From Malachius bipustulatus (taxonomy: Eukaryota > Arthropoda > Insecta > Coleoptera > Melyridae), in contig OU342631.1 of assembly GCA_910589415.1 (NCBI GenBank), positions 992,001-1,056,000 on the forward strand: a stretch of 64,000 nucleotides of DNA, read 5' to 3'. The position numbers and the translations under genes were made by a program. Under the pieces are notes generated by a model. The model was not told the DNA's origin and searched no databases. It saw only the letters and a program-made list of their open reading frames with translations. Below, piece by piece: positions 10,027 to 20,800 of this stretch. Positions within the stretch are counted from its first letter, which is position 1; each line of letters starts with the position of its first letter.

Positions 10027-10151
10027 AATGACGTATTGGTGAAAAGGGGACAGAGAGTAGGGATGGAAAGAGTCTTTAAAAATTGTGCGCGGTAGTACAC
10101 CAGTGGCGGACTACATAGTATATAAATTAAGAATATCTTCGGACCAGACGC
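10027..10151 (-). repeat. DIRS right inverted terminal repeat
   Basis: Reverse complement of 5119-5243 over 125 bp with no difference seen. In element orientation it is the 5' end and would hold the promoter. Confidence 0.93.
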
Positions 10152-10164
10152 TGAAACATAATTA

Positions 10165-10225
10165 GATAGAGACACGGTGTAAGATATAGATTAAGATACT
10201 ATATCTTACACCGTGGATAGAGACA
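10165..10225. repeat. perfect hairpin bounded by 10-bp direct repeats
   Basis: Arms CACGGTGTAAGATATAG (10173-10189) and its exact complement (10199-10215) flank a 9-nt loop. GATAGAGACA occurs at 10165-10174 and again at 10216-10225. The structure abuts the DIRS right edge at 10164. Confidence 0.85.
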
Positions 10226-12733
10226 AGCGAAAAAGAAGGGGATAGATAAAATATTTTTTTTTTAATTAAAATAATGGGGTCGGCCTATAATTTATAATTA
10301 TAGTGAGTTATAAGTGTGATCAATTAGAATACAACTACTCGGTCCACTCTTTCCTACCTATTAAATTCCCGTCAGAAAACAATTTCCTACACCCTTAAAA
10401 TAGAAACGTGCAACGATTCGAGACGACCATCTAGTACCAACAACGATTTCGTAATTCAACTGTAACAAGAGACCATGACAGTTTATTAAATTAATTACCA
10501 GTTTATGCAGAAATATCGCTTAATTAATTAATTTTCCTGCCCTTCGGAATACTCATTGCTTTCAAACATGTTAACTATTACTTTTATTGAGAGAACGACT
10601 CTACGCGATAGTAATATTAATCGACCAAATTTTCCCAGGAGATCTTGAACATGGTAATATACTTGACATGTCTCGGGAAAAGGAATCATTATTCTAGACA
10701 CCATTTAAAAGATATATTAAATTTTAACTAATAATGTCTTTTGCTTAATAAAATCTCACAACGTCCCGATACCTAACATTATAACCTATAAACCCACAGG
10801 ACGGCTATTTAATCTGTTTAATACGAGTACCTATGTGCACTAAAGGAGTGACAGTAATCAAATTGAATTCCCAGGTCGCTGACGCTTTCCTAAACTGCTG
10901 TTTCTGTGGTAAGGAGCTTTTAATCAAACCGATCACAGACATGTTCCACTATTCCGATTTGCGGAATTTGGAAATTAATATTCTCTGAATTAATCATTCG
11001 ATGGCCTTATTCAATTCAAATATAGTCTCGTTGAATCTTTTATTGAGTCTTTCTGCAATGAGCTGATGAAAAACAGAAAGATCATTTTATCATATTTACA
11101 GGGGAAGGTAAAGACGAGGCTTCCCTACCCTGGGGCTCAACCGGGTTAACGTGCCCTTCAGAGTACGATCGATTGTAGATATATGTATTGTTTTTCCAAC
11201 ACTGAACATTGAAGTCATTGAACAGTACCTATCCATCCAGGTATTACATGATTTTTGCTCAACTACAAAGATAATTGAGCAATAATTGATATTAGAACTA
11301 TGATTGTTAAAATACATAAATTATTAACTTAAGTATACTATTTACTGTCTTGTTTCTGGTTCAAGTTAATTCTAAACTTGGCTATTTGTCTTAAGACAGT
11401 GTTCATTTTGTATCGCGAAAGCTAAAATTCTAAACTTCTGCAGACTTTGCTTACGTCCCGAGTCTCAGCGATTTAAATAATATAAAAAAATGTGCAAAGT
11501 TCCAACAAGATTAGATAATATTGTTTAGAGGTTGCACACTTTGACCAGTTTTGTAAAACTTAGCTAGACGGTGACGTTTTGTTGTCAGTCCGTCCCCGTC
11601 AGATGTAAATGCAGCCATAAAATCCATTTTTTAATAAAAATGCACGTCCACGTTGAACACCCGACCCGTTTCCGCGCCGGCAGACATGCGTTAAAGGGGT
11701 TTTAACTTTTTTTCTCTAAAAAGAAGTAAGATATGAAAACAATTTAAGAGACAAAAAATTCTGTTTTTAGCTGCTTAATCCGAAACAAATATCAAAAATT
11801 GACAAGAAGTCAGTGGCGTAAATTTTCTTTGCAATGTTGTTGGTGACGGTGAAAAAAATACTACAACACCCGGTATCTTGAAAACCAGACATTTTAGTTT
11901 ATATGAACTATCCGACTAAAAAATGGCCCAGGTATACGCCCTAAATTTAGTATACGACCCTTAAGTATAATAACACCCTGTATACGGTCAATGCAGGCTC
12001 ATCGTGGGAAATTCTGTGTAGAATCAAATAATAGGTAGATATCCTATAAGATCGTTACCAAGAAATGATTTCCAAAATCATTACCTTATTGAACCAACGT
12101 TACATATGTATTAACAGCCTGAGTCTAATTTTAGGTTACGAAGTTTCCTAAATCACTCTTTTCAACTTGATTCGTGAACATAATACGTGCCAAGAGGAAG
12201 TAAGCAACGAAAGGCTATACAGATTATAATGATTAGAGTTCCAGAGAACCGTTCCATTTAATTGCTCCAACAAGAGGACTCGGAAAGAACTCGAAGCAAC
12301 AAGGACAAGAATAATGGGCACACGATAAGTCAGAGTGACTAAGTTAAAGGACTAAAATGATAAAGACAAGTCTGAAGTTTCGCTATTTTGGTATATTTTT
12401 CTGAGAAAAGAATCGCAACACATATCTTTACCAATACATATATCCAAGTCGTTTGTTCCTAGTCATTATTATAACAAAATTTCTTATTTCTAAAAATAAT
12501 TGTCATTCACAATTCCGCTTAAATTGTACGTTTAGTGCGTGAATATAAAATTTAATTTTAATGAAACTAAAAATTATAAGGTAATATGGACGTAGAGATG
12601 TGCAACAAAGAACCAGTGGGAAAATAATTATTTTTGCATGAAGACGGTTTAATTTTTTTATACATATTAATTAATAGCCAGAACTTTCATAATTGATTAT
12701 GGGCTGTTTTGTCATGATGAGATTTGTTCGGAA
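10226..12733. other. AT-rich DNA without recognised genes
   Basis: About 2.5 kb with only short open frames and no family motifs. An ACACCCTGTATAC half-site near 11974-11986 resembles a MITE end without a partner. Confidence 0.35.
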
Positions 12734-12780
12734 CGTTTCGTCTGATGAAATTATTGTCTAACTGCGGGAGATATCATCAG
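12734..12780 (-). ncRNA. degenerate hammerhead motif of a Penelope-like element
   Basis: Minus strand starts CTGATGA (12780-12774) and ends CGAAACG (12740-12734), the two invariant hammerhead blocks. Between them, TATCT...AGACA can form an imperfect stem II, but an extra 16-nt block repeating AGAC separates it from GAAAC. It lies just 3' of Penelope-like coding remnants on the same strand, where this class of element is known to carry hammerheads. Probably broken. Confidence 0.5.
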
Positions 12781-12959
12781 CGGTTGCGTGTGCGCAAGCG
12801 AAACTTCCATTTCTCGTGTTTACTGATAACTGACTCAACTGACTGAACGGCGGTTCTATTAATAGGTTGATGGTCCGATGACATCACACCCCCTCCACTA
12901 GCTGTCTCTACCGTGACAATGACCAGTCTCTCCGAATGATGTCATAGATTCCGGATTCA

Positions 12960-13695
12960 AATGATAACTCATTCAGGTCCTATATCGCCTGTTGAATTTA
13001 TTTGGATGTTTATAAATTCAATTGCTTCACTATTATGTAAACTATGTAGCGTGATCAGCCTGAAGCACGGCCTGCTCCGCGACAGCTGACTTAATTTGTC
13101 TGTCTGACCCAGGCGACAGTTTCTCTTCGTTCGGTCAAGTGGGTGTTGAAGCTGTGTTTAGTGGTTCCGATGTATATAGCACCACTCACAGGAGCATGGT
13201 ATTCTATAAACTCGAGCAGAAGATAAAGCGCTAATCTGGCGGGGTTTAAGATCATGACTTCGATGAATTTATGTAGAAGTTGACAAGGACAAGACTCAGA
13301 GAGCTGCCTATTTATAGTAACATCATCCAATTGTTCATAGAAGTCACCATTCCACTGAAAATAAGTGATGGTGATTGGTGAGTATAGATAATGGAAGAGG
13401 GAGGTGATGTCACTAGGAAAGATGCGTTGATTATGTTGAAAAGCCTCTTCGATTGGAACCGTGGTGAAGAAGAAGATTGCATCAAACCTGATTAGTATGT
13501 CACTGGAATGAAGGATTGAAAATTTAAGTTTTTCTAAGAAGCGATCCGACTCTCTTATGTGGGATTCTGTAGATCCGACATGTGGCTGCCGCAGGTTGCT
13601 TAGATATTTGACCAGAGAATATGTCGGAGAATCAATGGCACTGACAATGGGGCGAAAAGGCACGTTAGGTTTGTGTATCTTTGGCGGCTCGTGAG
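12960..13695 (-). pseudogene. Penelope-like element relic: RT fragment joined to GIY-YIG
   Basis: On the minus strand PKIHKPNVPFRPIVSAI, then SPTYSLVKYL, then DILIRFDAIFFFTTVPIEEAF and YFQWNGDFYEQ match the N-terminal half of Penelope-like reverse transcriptases. The catalytic YVDD motif and thumb are missing: the frame jumps to GAIYIGTTKHSFNTHLTE, the start of a GIY-YIG endonuclease. After a frameshift near 13090 the remainder (KSAVAEQAVLQADHAT, SEAIEFIN) can be followed to about 12960. Thus it has a large internal deletion plus a frameshift and no activity. The family assignment rests on the RT motifs and the RT/GIY-YIG combination, unique to this class. Confidence 0.88.
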
Positions 13696-14550
13696 TCGTG
13701 AAGCCTAGTTAGTGTACTGGCGTCATAATTCGTAAAACCTGACCTGACCTGCCCTTTGTCTTGATCGGGGGTGGTGGATGTTTTGACCAGCTGAGGTCAG
13801 TAACGACTCGATCCCTGAATTTTTACCCATCTAGCCCATCTCTAGTAGGCAAAGTGACGTTTTAATAATTTTAATTTCGATATTCAACTTTATAGGTAAT
13901 GACACACTATTTTGCTTCGTTAAAATTAATGTAAATGTTTCTATAAAATTGTAAAATGTTGTTTATGACCACTAAGGTCATTTAGGTAAGAAATTTTTTG
14001 TTGAAAGTTATTTTCACAGTGGTAGTATTGATGGAATTTTCTACTCTTTGGATAACAACTGTCTAATTGAGATCAAAGAGGAATAATATTCATTTATTAT
14101 CCAGATGTTGTGGTGGTAGCTGTCTTGAAAGTCTAACAATTTTTATCTTGCAATTCTGCCGAATCGCTAATAAGATATACACGAAATGCTAATGATATAG
14201 GTTCAAATTTTTTATATCGTTTCCAATTAAATTCCGAGATAGTTATCAAGTTTCTTGAGAGTTGATCCACCCTCCTGAGTCCCTCTCCTTGCTTCACCTT
14301 CTGCCACAAACAAAAAAAATATGACGTGTCTCTTTTGTCGTTATCTGTTGCACAATAATAATAATAATTATAGACACAAACCTGCCTCTTGTGATATCGT
14401 AAATATGTTTGTACCTAGGTACCTTTGACGCCTATGTTCGTCTCTCGTTGCTTTTAAGTTTTCCGTATCTTTTTCTTTTCATGTTTTTTCCCGAAATTCA
14501 ACGCAGTTGCGTATTGTCAGTAGTTTTTGCAAGGTTGCTTAGTTTTAATA
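13696..14550. other. no recognised gene
   Basis: Only short frames. The start may still be Penelope-derived. A short ATA/ATT microsatellite lies near 14348-14370. Confidence 0.3.
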
Positions 14551-14911
14551 TACAAGGTGTTTCTAAAATAGCTGGCTAAACTTTATGGGCGTGTAGGAAA
14601 CGTCAAATGATGATGAAAACCCTTATAGTTTCTCGCTACAGCGCCTCCTAAGGGAGCTACGGGTCCCTGACGAGAGTTGAATGGTTTCTGGTAAATATCT
14701 CCGAAACGTTTTGAACTAAAATAACGAAATTTTGTATGACCCCTAAACTTTTTATACCTAACAAAAATAAACTACAACAATCTCGAAATGTTAATCCCCT
14801 GTCTGTCAAACTGTAAGGGAGGGGGTTTAACTTTTTCTTGTGCAATTTTTGTTTGTTTTTTATTTCAAATAATAAAATACTGTAGTATTTTACAACTAAA
14901 AGGTACTCTAA

Positions 14912-15148
14912 GGGCTGGTTGTTCGTACGTCAGTTAAAAATTTTGAGATAATTACTGATTTTAAATTGCAAATTTTGAAAATACGGCGAATATAATTAAT
15001 GATCTTGTATTTTTAATCAGTAATTAACTCTTCTTAAAGCGAGCAGAATTCATTTTCAGAAATATCAGACCAATGGTTTGATAATACAGGGCATTTTAAA
15101 ATCAGTAGTTATCTCAAAATTTTTAACTGACGTACGAACAACCAGCCC
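14912..15148. mobile_element. 237-bp Harbinger-like MITE with TAA duplication
   Basis: Inverted repeats of about 53 bp begin GGGCTGGTTGTTCGTACGTC at 14912 and end with the complement at 15148. TAA flanks both sides (14909-14911, 15149-15151); a 3-bp TWA duplication and GGG-starting ends are typical of PIF/Harbinger elements. No coding capacity. Confidence 0.8.
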
Positions 15149-15245
15149 TAAGTGGACCTTTCTAGGACGTACCGATTTTACATAAAACCGATTTGAAAAA
15201 CTTATGACATATTTGCAACACATTTGAAATAAAAATCGTCGGCAG

Positions 15246-15274
15246 GACGTTTCCATGGAGTCCATGGAAACGTC
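15246..15274. repeat. 29-nt near-perfect palindrome
   Basis: GACGTTTCCATGGA, one G, then TCCATGGAAACGTC. It lies between the Harbinger-like MITE and the transposase N-terminal fragment. Confidence 0.8.
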
Positions 15275-15339
15275 AAAAAGTTTTTAACAAATTAATTTTG
15301 CATAGTGAAAAGTACAGTACCTCTTGGGTACAAAAAATG

Positions 15340-15480
15340 CCAGCATAAACTTTGGGTGAATGTCATGGCAATACACCGGCAGCTGTGCCGCGGTACATTG
15401 AGAAATACTCAGGGAGATATCCACCAAACTTGACCATGCAAGGGTCAGAGGCTCAACGAATACATTTTCGCAATCCCCAA
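15340..15480 (+). pseudogene. DDE transposase N-terminal (DUF4817-like) fragment
   Basis: Plus strand reads ECHGNTPAAVPRYIEKYSGRYPP, matching the helix-turn-helix pattern GN..A...Y.E.YP.R..P of DUF4817-bearing insect transposases. It stops where a LINE fragment begins (about 15490). The sequence near 14553 (CAAGGTGTTTCTAAAATAGC) looks like the 5' end of this kind of element, so 14553-15480 may be one broken copy holding the Harbinger-like MITE. Confidence 0.6.
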
Positions 15481-15489
15481 TCTGATCAG

Positions 15490-16140
15490 AACATAGTCTT
15501 ACATGTGTGCTTCCTTACGGCACTACTGACATCATCCACAGATAGCTCTGGGACATCAACGAACAGCGAGTCGAACTGGGATCGGGAAGTATAAATATGT
15601 ATTTCGTTGAGAAGATGATGGTAAGTATACGCTAGCGAAATATTTAGCAAAATTTTCCACGATATCAGTGGGATTATCACACACCAAACCTTCATTATCA
15701 ATCACAGAAGCCGGTATCCTAGACGTCCTCCTTCTACTCTGAATATACTGCCAAAATCTCTTGGGCTCATCCACCAAGCTACCCTGTAAATTATTAATGT
15801 AACTTCGATATGCATCTTCTATTTTGTTTTTAATTATGGCTCTAATAAGTGCTGTAACTTTTTAAAATGAAATGCTTTCCCCCTACGCTTAAAACCGGCT
15901 ATGATGCCTGTATTTGAGCTTGATGTAATTTATAATCTTTTTATTAAACCAAGATGGGTAAGTACGAGATTCTGCTCTAGTGTTATTGTATAGTGAGGTA
16001 CATACTGGTTAAAAATCGAGTATATTCTTCGATAAAAATAGGAGCAGGCCTCGTTCACATCATCATAAAACTCCAGCTCAGACCAATCCTGGATAAGGAG
16101 AGCCTGACACAATCCTGGGAAAAATCGGCTCTTTTAAAAT
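15490..16140 (-). pseudogene. LINE fragment, endonuclease-RT linker
   Basis: Two frames on the minus strand, DWSELEFYDDVNEACSYFY (about 16085) and EPKRFWQYIQSRRRTSRIPA (about 15765) followed by VDDVSSAVRKH, match the region between the APE endonuclease and RT of jockey/CR1-like non-LTR elements. Frameshifts separate the pieces. Neither endonuclease nor RT catalytic motifs remain. It is wedged between two transposase fragments, so it is probably an insertion into an older transposon. Confidence 0.65.
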
Positions 16141-16179
16141 TATACTTCTCAGTACCAGAATTACATTAAAAAGAGCCTA

Positions 16180-16975
16180 TCTTGGAGATGGCAAGATCCA
16201 ACTCAATACAAAGGGAAGGATGGTGTAGTCCCAGTACTTTTAATTACACGCTGAATGACATCCAAATGGAGCGACACTTCCATTTCTATGCGAATTCGAT
16301 GCTGTAGATCTTCTAGCTTGTTGGGCCTGTTGATGTAAACCCATGATTTTAAATACCCCCAGAGAAAAAATCTCGAGTCAAGTTGATGGTGTCAAGTCGA
16401 GTGAGCGCGCAGGCCATTCGACCCTCATATCGACCCCATATCGGCCATCGCCGCCCCATCCACCTGCCGGGAAATACGTTGTTGAGAAATAGCCTAACAT
16501 TAACTCCAAAATGAGAAGGTGCTTCATCCTCTTCAAACCAGATTATTTCGTGTGGGATATTCTTATTGGCACCGTTAGGAAAAGCAAGTTCTAAGAATGG
16601 AAGGAGTTCTTCCAGCAAAAAATATAAATACCGCTCAGCAGTCAAATTTTCATTTAAAAAATAGGGCCCTAGAAGCCGTGCGGTCTCCAATTTTTGCAGC
16701 TCAAATGATTATTTTTCCTTGTCTCTGCGTGTGAGACTCTTGGGTCCAGAGAGGACCAGTATCTGGAGTTATGGCGGTTCACTGTCCCATTCAAACAAAA
16801 AGTCGCCTCGTCCGAGAAAATAATATTTAAAAATTTGGAATTTTCGTAGCATCTCAACTGAAACTCTGCACAGAACTGCAGTCGACGGTCGGAATCACCT
16901 TCATTTAATTCATGGATCGATCGAGGCTTGTGGGGATGAAATTTTCCTTTTCGCAATAGTTTTAACGACAATTGG
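16180..16975 (-). pseudogene. decayed DDE transposase, C-terminal two thirds
   Basis: Minus strand carries the catalytic-domain landmarks in order: FSDEATFCLNGTVNRHNSRYW, IWFEEDEAPSHFGVNVR (normally W.Q.DGAPPH), NNVFPGRWMGRRWPIWG, a degraded TRLDTINLTRDFF (normally RSPDLTPLDFF), and WGYLKSWVYINRPNKLEDL to about 16200. At least one frameshift (near 16680) and the broken third acidic block make it inactive. This is the mariner-like family common in insects whose N-terminus is DUF4817, but that N-terminal piece (15340-15480) is on the opposite strand, so the two are separate copies or one was inverted. Confidence 0.8.
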
Positions 16976-17263
16976 ATGATTTAGAGCTGTTATTAATTGT
17001 CTTGTAGAAGTGTGTACATTACCTTCAACTTCAAGTACACTATCTCACTAAAAAGTTGTTACTAAAAAGTATCCAAATCCAGCAACTATGCATCGATAAA
17101 TAATTTCTATGTATACAAATCAGACTAACTGTGATCGCCATATAATATAATCTGATCTAAATATAAGTATATTATGTTCCTAATATATAGGTACCTAATT
17201 CAATTTTTTCATAAGAGCAAGAGTTCTATAAAGTTGCTTATTCGAACTTTTCCTTGTTTGCAG

Positions 17264-17364
17264 AAATCAAGCAGCGAATGCTTCAGCGTAATATTTGAAG
17301 TCGGAGATGAATCCACATGGGACAACGAACTATTTTTCCCCGCTCAGAGAGGAATAACTCTTTT
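17264..17364 (+). CDS. candidate internal exon of an unidentified host gene
   Basis: A 101-bp segment is bounded by a strong acceptor (TTTTCCTTGTTTGCAG, ending 17263) and donor (GTAAGT at 17365-17370). One frame is open throughout, reading KSSSECFSVIFEVG, then DESTWDNELFFPAQRGITLL, with balanced codon use unlike the AT-rich surroundings. The length leaves a 2-nt phase. I do not recognise the protein. No partner exon is evident, so flanking introns would be long, which fits the transposon load. An exapted transposon piece is an alternative. Confidence 0.5.
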
Positions 17365-17370
17365 GTAAGT

Positions 17371-18214
17371 ATGATGTAATTTTATGTTATATCAATGCCG
17401 AATTTCCAGTTCTTTAATTTAACTAAAAAAAAAATTTTTAACGAAAACAACATGAAATATTAATATTCCTAAGTATTAAAAGACCTTAGGAATTAATGAG
17501 CAACAATTTGCTGAAAAACTTTCGTTTTATATGACGAGTTCATTTGCCATCTGTTGACGTTATACAACAGGGCTTTCATCACAGAGACATGACGTTTAAT
17601 TAGCCGGAGTGAAAATAGCGTTTGGTGAAACCAAAATATCCCCGATTTAATGGAAATATGGCCAGGAAGGGCGTAAGTGGCAGAAGGAGCAGATCAATCG
17701 CCCGAGAGTAAACTGCGGTTAGGTGTTGCTTCTTATATTATTTCTGGAAACCGAGGCAATCTTAATAAGACGCACCCGATATTGACTTTCAAGCAAGAAG
17801 AAACCCCTACCCTTCATTTCGTCCAGTAAATTCCTTCCCTGAAAGACTTTCATTGAAAGCGAGGTTTCTGATTAAATATACAAGACTTCATCGACCTATG
17901 TATAAAAAAGATATAAAGTGAAACTTTGGCACTAATATTACGACGGTATTCGTGTCGCATTTAATTCTGTAAGAGATATTACAGAATTTTTGAAATACTT
18001 CTCGTAATAATGAGAGCAATAAAACCGACTGATCTACGTTCGTAGGTGGGTATTCATAAAACTAAGGGAGTTAATTGAAAAGTGTAATTTATCTAGTCGA
18101 CTCGTTCTAAAGTTTTGGAACTCGGGCATTAAGTCGTTAAAATCTGATTAATAGCAGACTTTTCCGTTAATTTAAAGCCTTATGTAACGGTTTCAATGTT
18201 GCAAAAGTACAATG
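17371..18214. other. no recognised feature (probable intron)
   Basis: Downstream of the candidate exon; no further coding segment or repeat ends were seen. Confidence 0.3.
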
Positions 18215-18216
18215 TA

Positions 18217-19406
18217 CAGGGTGTCCCAATATTCCATGGACATGGAGCAACCACAGATTACTGAGGTAAAAAAAAGTCGCTCGGAGTAAACTTATCTCTA
18301 TACCAAAATGCTTCGTTTGTCCGCTAGAGGGCTTCAAAGTCTTTTGAAAATTTTAGTTTTTTTGAAATAGCTCAAAGTCGGCTGATTCAAATTCGATGAA
18401 ATTTGGTAGGTAAATGTCTTATTGAAAGTACTAATTTCTGATGTACATGATAATTTGACGGAAACCCGGGAAGGGGTGAAACTACCCCTACCCTCCATTA
18501 AAATCGATCGTAATTGGTGATAGGGTAGCAGGAACGCTGTTCATGTTTTTTTGTTTGATAGATACATCGTTTTAGCCCATTTTTGGTCTCCTACAAAAAT
18601 CTGTATCTTTCCGAGGTGCTATGTGATAAAATAAATTAGTCGATGGTACCTAACCAAAATTTTATTTCATTTTTTTAATTTGAAATCAAATTTTCAAATT
18701 GTCAGGTGATTATTTGATCTAATCTCATAAAAGATGTTTAGTATGGTTCGGTTTTTTTTTCAGGTGTTTGCAAACGGTTTTTTTCAAACGCAGTAAACAA
18801 TTTGCAAAACGACGAGGTTCCAAGAAAAGTTAAAATCATTTTTTTGCGCAGGATGGAACTTTCTAGGGTCCAAACCGGCGCCCACATCGAGCATCTTTTA
18901 TGAGATTAGATAAAATAATCACCTGACAATTGAAAATTTGATTTCAAATTAAAAGAATGAAATAAAAATTTAGTTATCATCGACTAATTTATTTTATCAC
19001 ATAGCACCTCGTAAAGATACAGATTTTTGTAGGAGACCAAAAATGGGCTAAAACGATGTATCTTTCAAACAAAAAAACATGAACAGCATTCCTGCTACCC
19101 TATCAACAATTACGATCGATTTTAATGGAGGGTAGGGGTAGTTTCACCCCTTCCCGGGTTTTCGTCAAATTATCATGTACATCAGAAGTTAGTACTTTTA
19201 ATAAGAAATTTACCTACCAAATTTCATCGAATTGGAATCAGCCGACTTTGAGCTATTTCAAAAAAACTAAAATTTTCAAAAGACTTTGAAGCCCTCTAGC
19301 GGACAAACGAAGCATTTTGGTATAGAGATAAGTTTGGTCCGAGCGACTTTTTTTTACCTCAGTAATCTGTGGTTGCTCCATGTCCATGGAATATTGGGAC
19401 ACCCTG
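18217..19406. mobile_element. 1.19-kb foldback element with about 520-bp arms
   Basis: The left arm (18217-18736) begins CAGGGTGTCCCAATATTCCA. The right arm (about 18892-19406) is its reverse complement with scattered mismatches and small indels, for example in the stretch of poly-T and TTAGTCGATG. A loop of about 155 bp separates them. TA duplications flank both ends (18215-18216, 19407-19408). No transposase is encoded. Transcription would give a long RNA hairpin. Confidence 0.93.
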
Positions 19407-19645
19407 TATATAGAAAAAATATTTATTATCTTTGTTTTTACCTATTTGTTTTCTAATAACTTTTTTGTTTTTAACGTAGTTTCAGTCGCAAATATTAGAT
19501 TAAAATCGTGGGTCTTTAAAAAAATATAAAACTTGGCAGCATGTCGAAAATTATTGCAAAATAAATTTTAAAACGTTAATAAAATAATAAATAAGTATAG
19601 TCCGTCAGTCAAAAGATATGCAGCATCATTATATCGTCATAACTA

Positions 19646-20478
19646 GAGAACGGATTATACCTAGGCAAAGAAAAAATGCAAAATAGGCACATTTTTTGGG
19701 ATAAAAAGACTTAAACTTGAACCAAATACGCAATAAAATAGGCAAATTTTACTATCAAATTTTCAATACATAGAAAAAGTGAGTAACACAAATTTACGTT
19801 TATAATGTGCCTTAAAAATTCCTGTCGATTTCCTGAAATTTACAGCAATTTTCCTAAGATTTTGTTTAACATCAAGCACGTTGTTTGATAAATAAAAAAC
19901 TACAAATATTACACTTTACCATTTTGCTACAAGCTCGGATGAAAAATATTGTGTCGCCATCCAAGAATTCAGGATATGGTGTAATCCACGAAGAAATTTT
20001 GCTTGATTTAGGTACTCATTTTTATGTATTGAAATTTTATGCCAGCAAATTCTGGTCTACCAGTACCTTCATATTCATTCATGAGAAGTAAGAAAGTAAC
20101 AGATACATCTGGGATTCATTAAAACCAGATATGTGTAGTAAATGGAAACAATACTAATTTGAGAACTTGAAAAGATATGCCTCAGCCTTCACCACAGGTG
20201 TCCGGGTAATCGGGTCAGTTATTATTTCCATAAGGGGTTATAGCTTTTGACTTAGGACCTATAGCCTATAGATAATAAATTATCTCAAGTAGGGTAGTAA
20301 AATTTTCAAATATTCTTTCCAAGTTAATAATTATTAGCATGAAATGTAGGTATTTTGAGGTGGATAAATTTAAATTCATTTGAATAGGCAAGAATAGGCA
20401 TTTTTTGTGAAAATAAGCACCAGATACTCAAATAGGCAAAAAAGGCACAGATAGGCACTTTGCCTATAATCCGTTCTC
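19646..20478. mobile_element. 833-bp TIR element with iterated ATAGGCA motif
   Basis: Ends GAGAACGGATTATA (19646) and TATAATCCGTTCTC (20478) are flanked by TA on both sides. Inside both ends the motif ATAGGCA/AGGCAAA/AGGCAC recurs many times in direct orientation towards each terminus (for example 20390-20465). No transposase frame; a 68-codon frame at 19885 has no family signal. Confidence 0.75.
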
Positions 20479-20525
20479 TAGACATAACATAACAGGTAAA
20501 AAGGTTTAGAAATAATTTTAGATAA

Positions 20526-20800
20526 TACAGGGTGATTTCTTATGAATGGGGTATTGGAAGAATATGGAGAACCAAAAAGCTAGAGATCTCAAAATTTGGT
20601 GACAGCCATTATACGATGTATAAAATAAAACTATTTCCGAACTGACGACCCTATGGATATGATCTTTGTTATTTTAAATAGGACACCTCCTATATTATTA
20701 AATTTTTGGAAAGGTGAACTTTCGATAATATTTTTATTGGATAGATTCCAGATAGTAACAGCCGTAATCTCTATCTTTCCAGCTTTTTTGGTTCTTCATA
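20526..20800. mobile_element. possible decayed MITE
   Basis: ACAGGGTGATTTC opens at about 20526. Internally ATATGGAGAACCAAAAAGCT (20559-20578) is repeated inverted with a 7-nt indel near 20765-20800. The right CAGGGTG end is not visible. Confidence 0.35.

Larger units (their letters stand above)
5061..10164 (-). mobile_element. complete DIRS-type (tyrosine recombinase) retrotransposon
   Basis: Read on the minus strand the order is gag-like ORF, RT/RNase H ORF, tyrosine recombinase, the standard DIRS layout. Terminal structure supports this fully: 125-bp inverted terminal repeats, and an internal complementary region whose two halves are complementary to the outer left end and the outer right end. 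Comparing the three fixes the limits: both outer edges carry the same 8 bp, CATAATTA (5061-5068 and 10157-10164), which is also the junction in the internal region and so is probably the recombinase crossover core. There is no longer target duplication, as expected for recombinase-mediated insertion. All three reading frames are open, so the element may be young or active. Confidence 0.95.
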
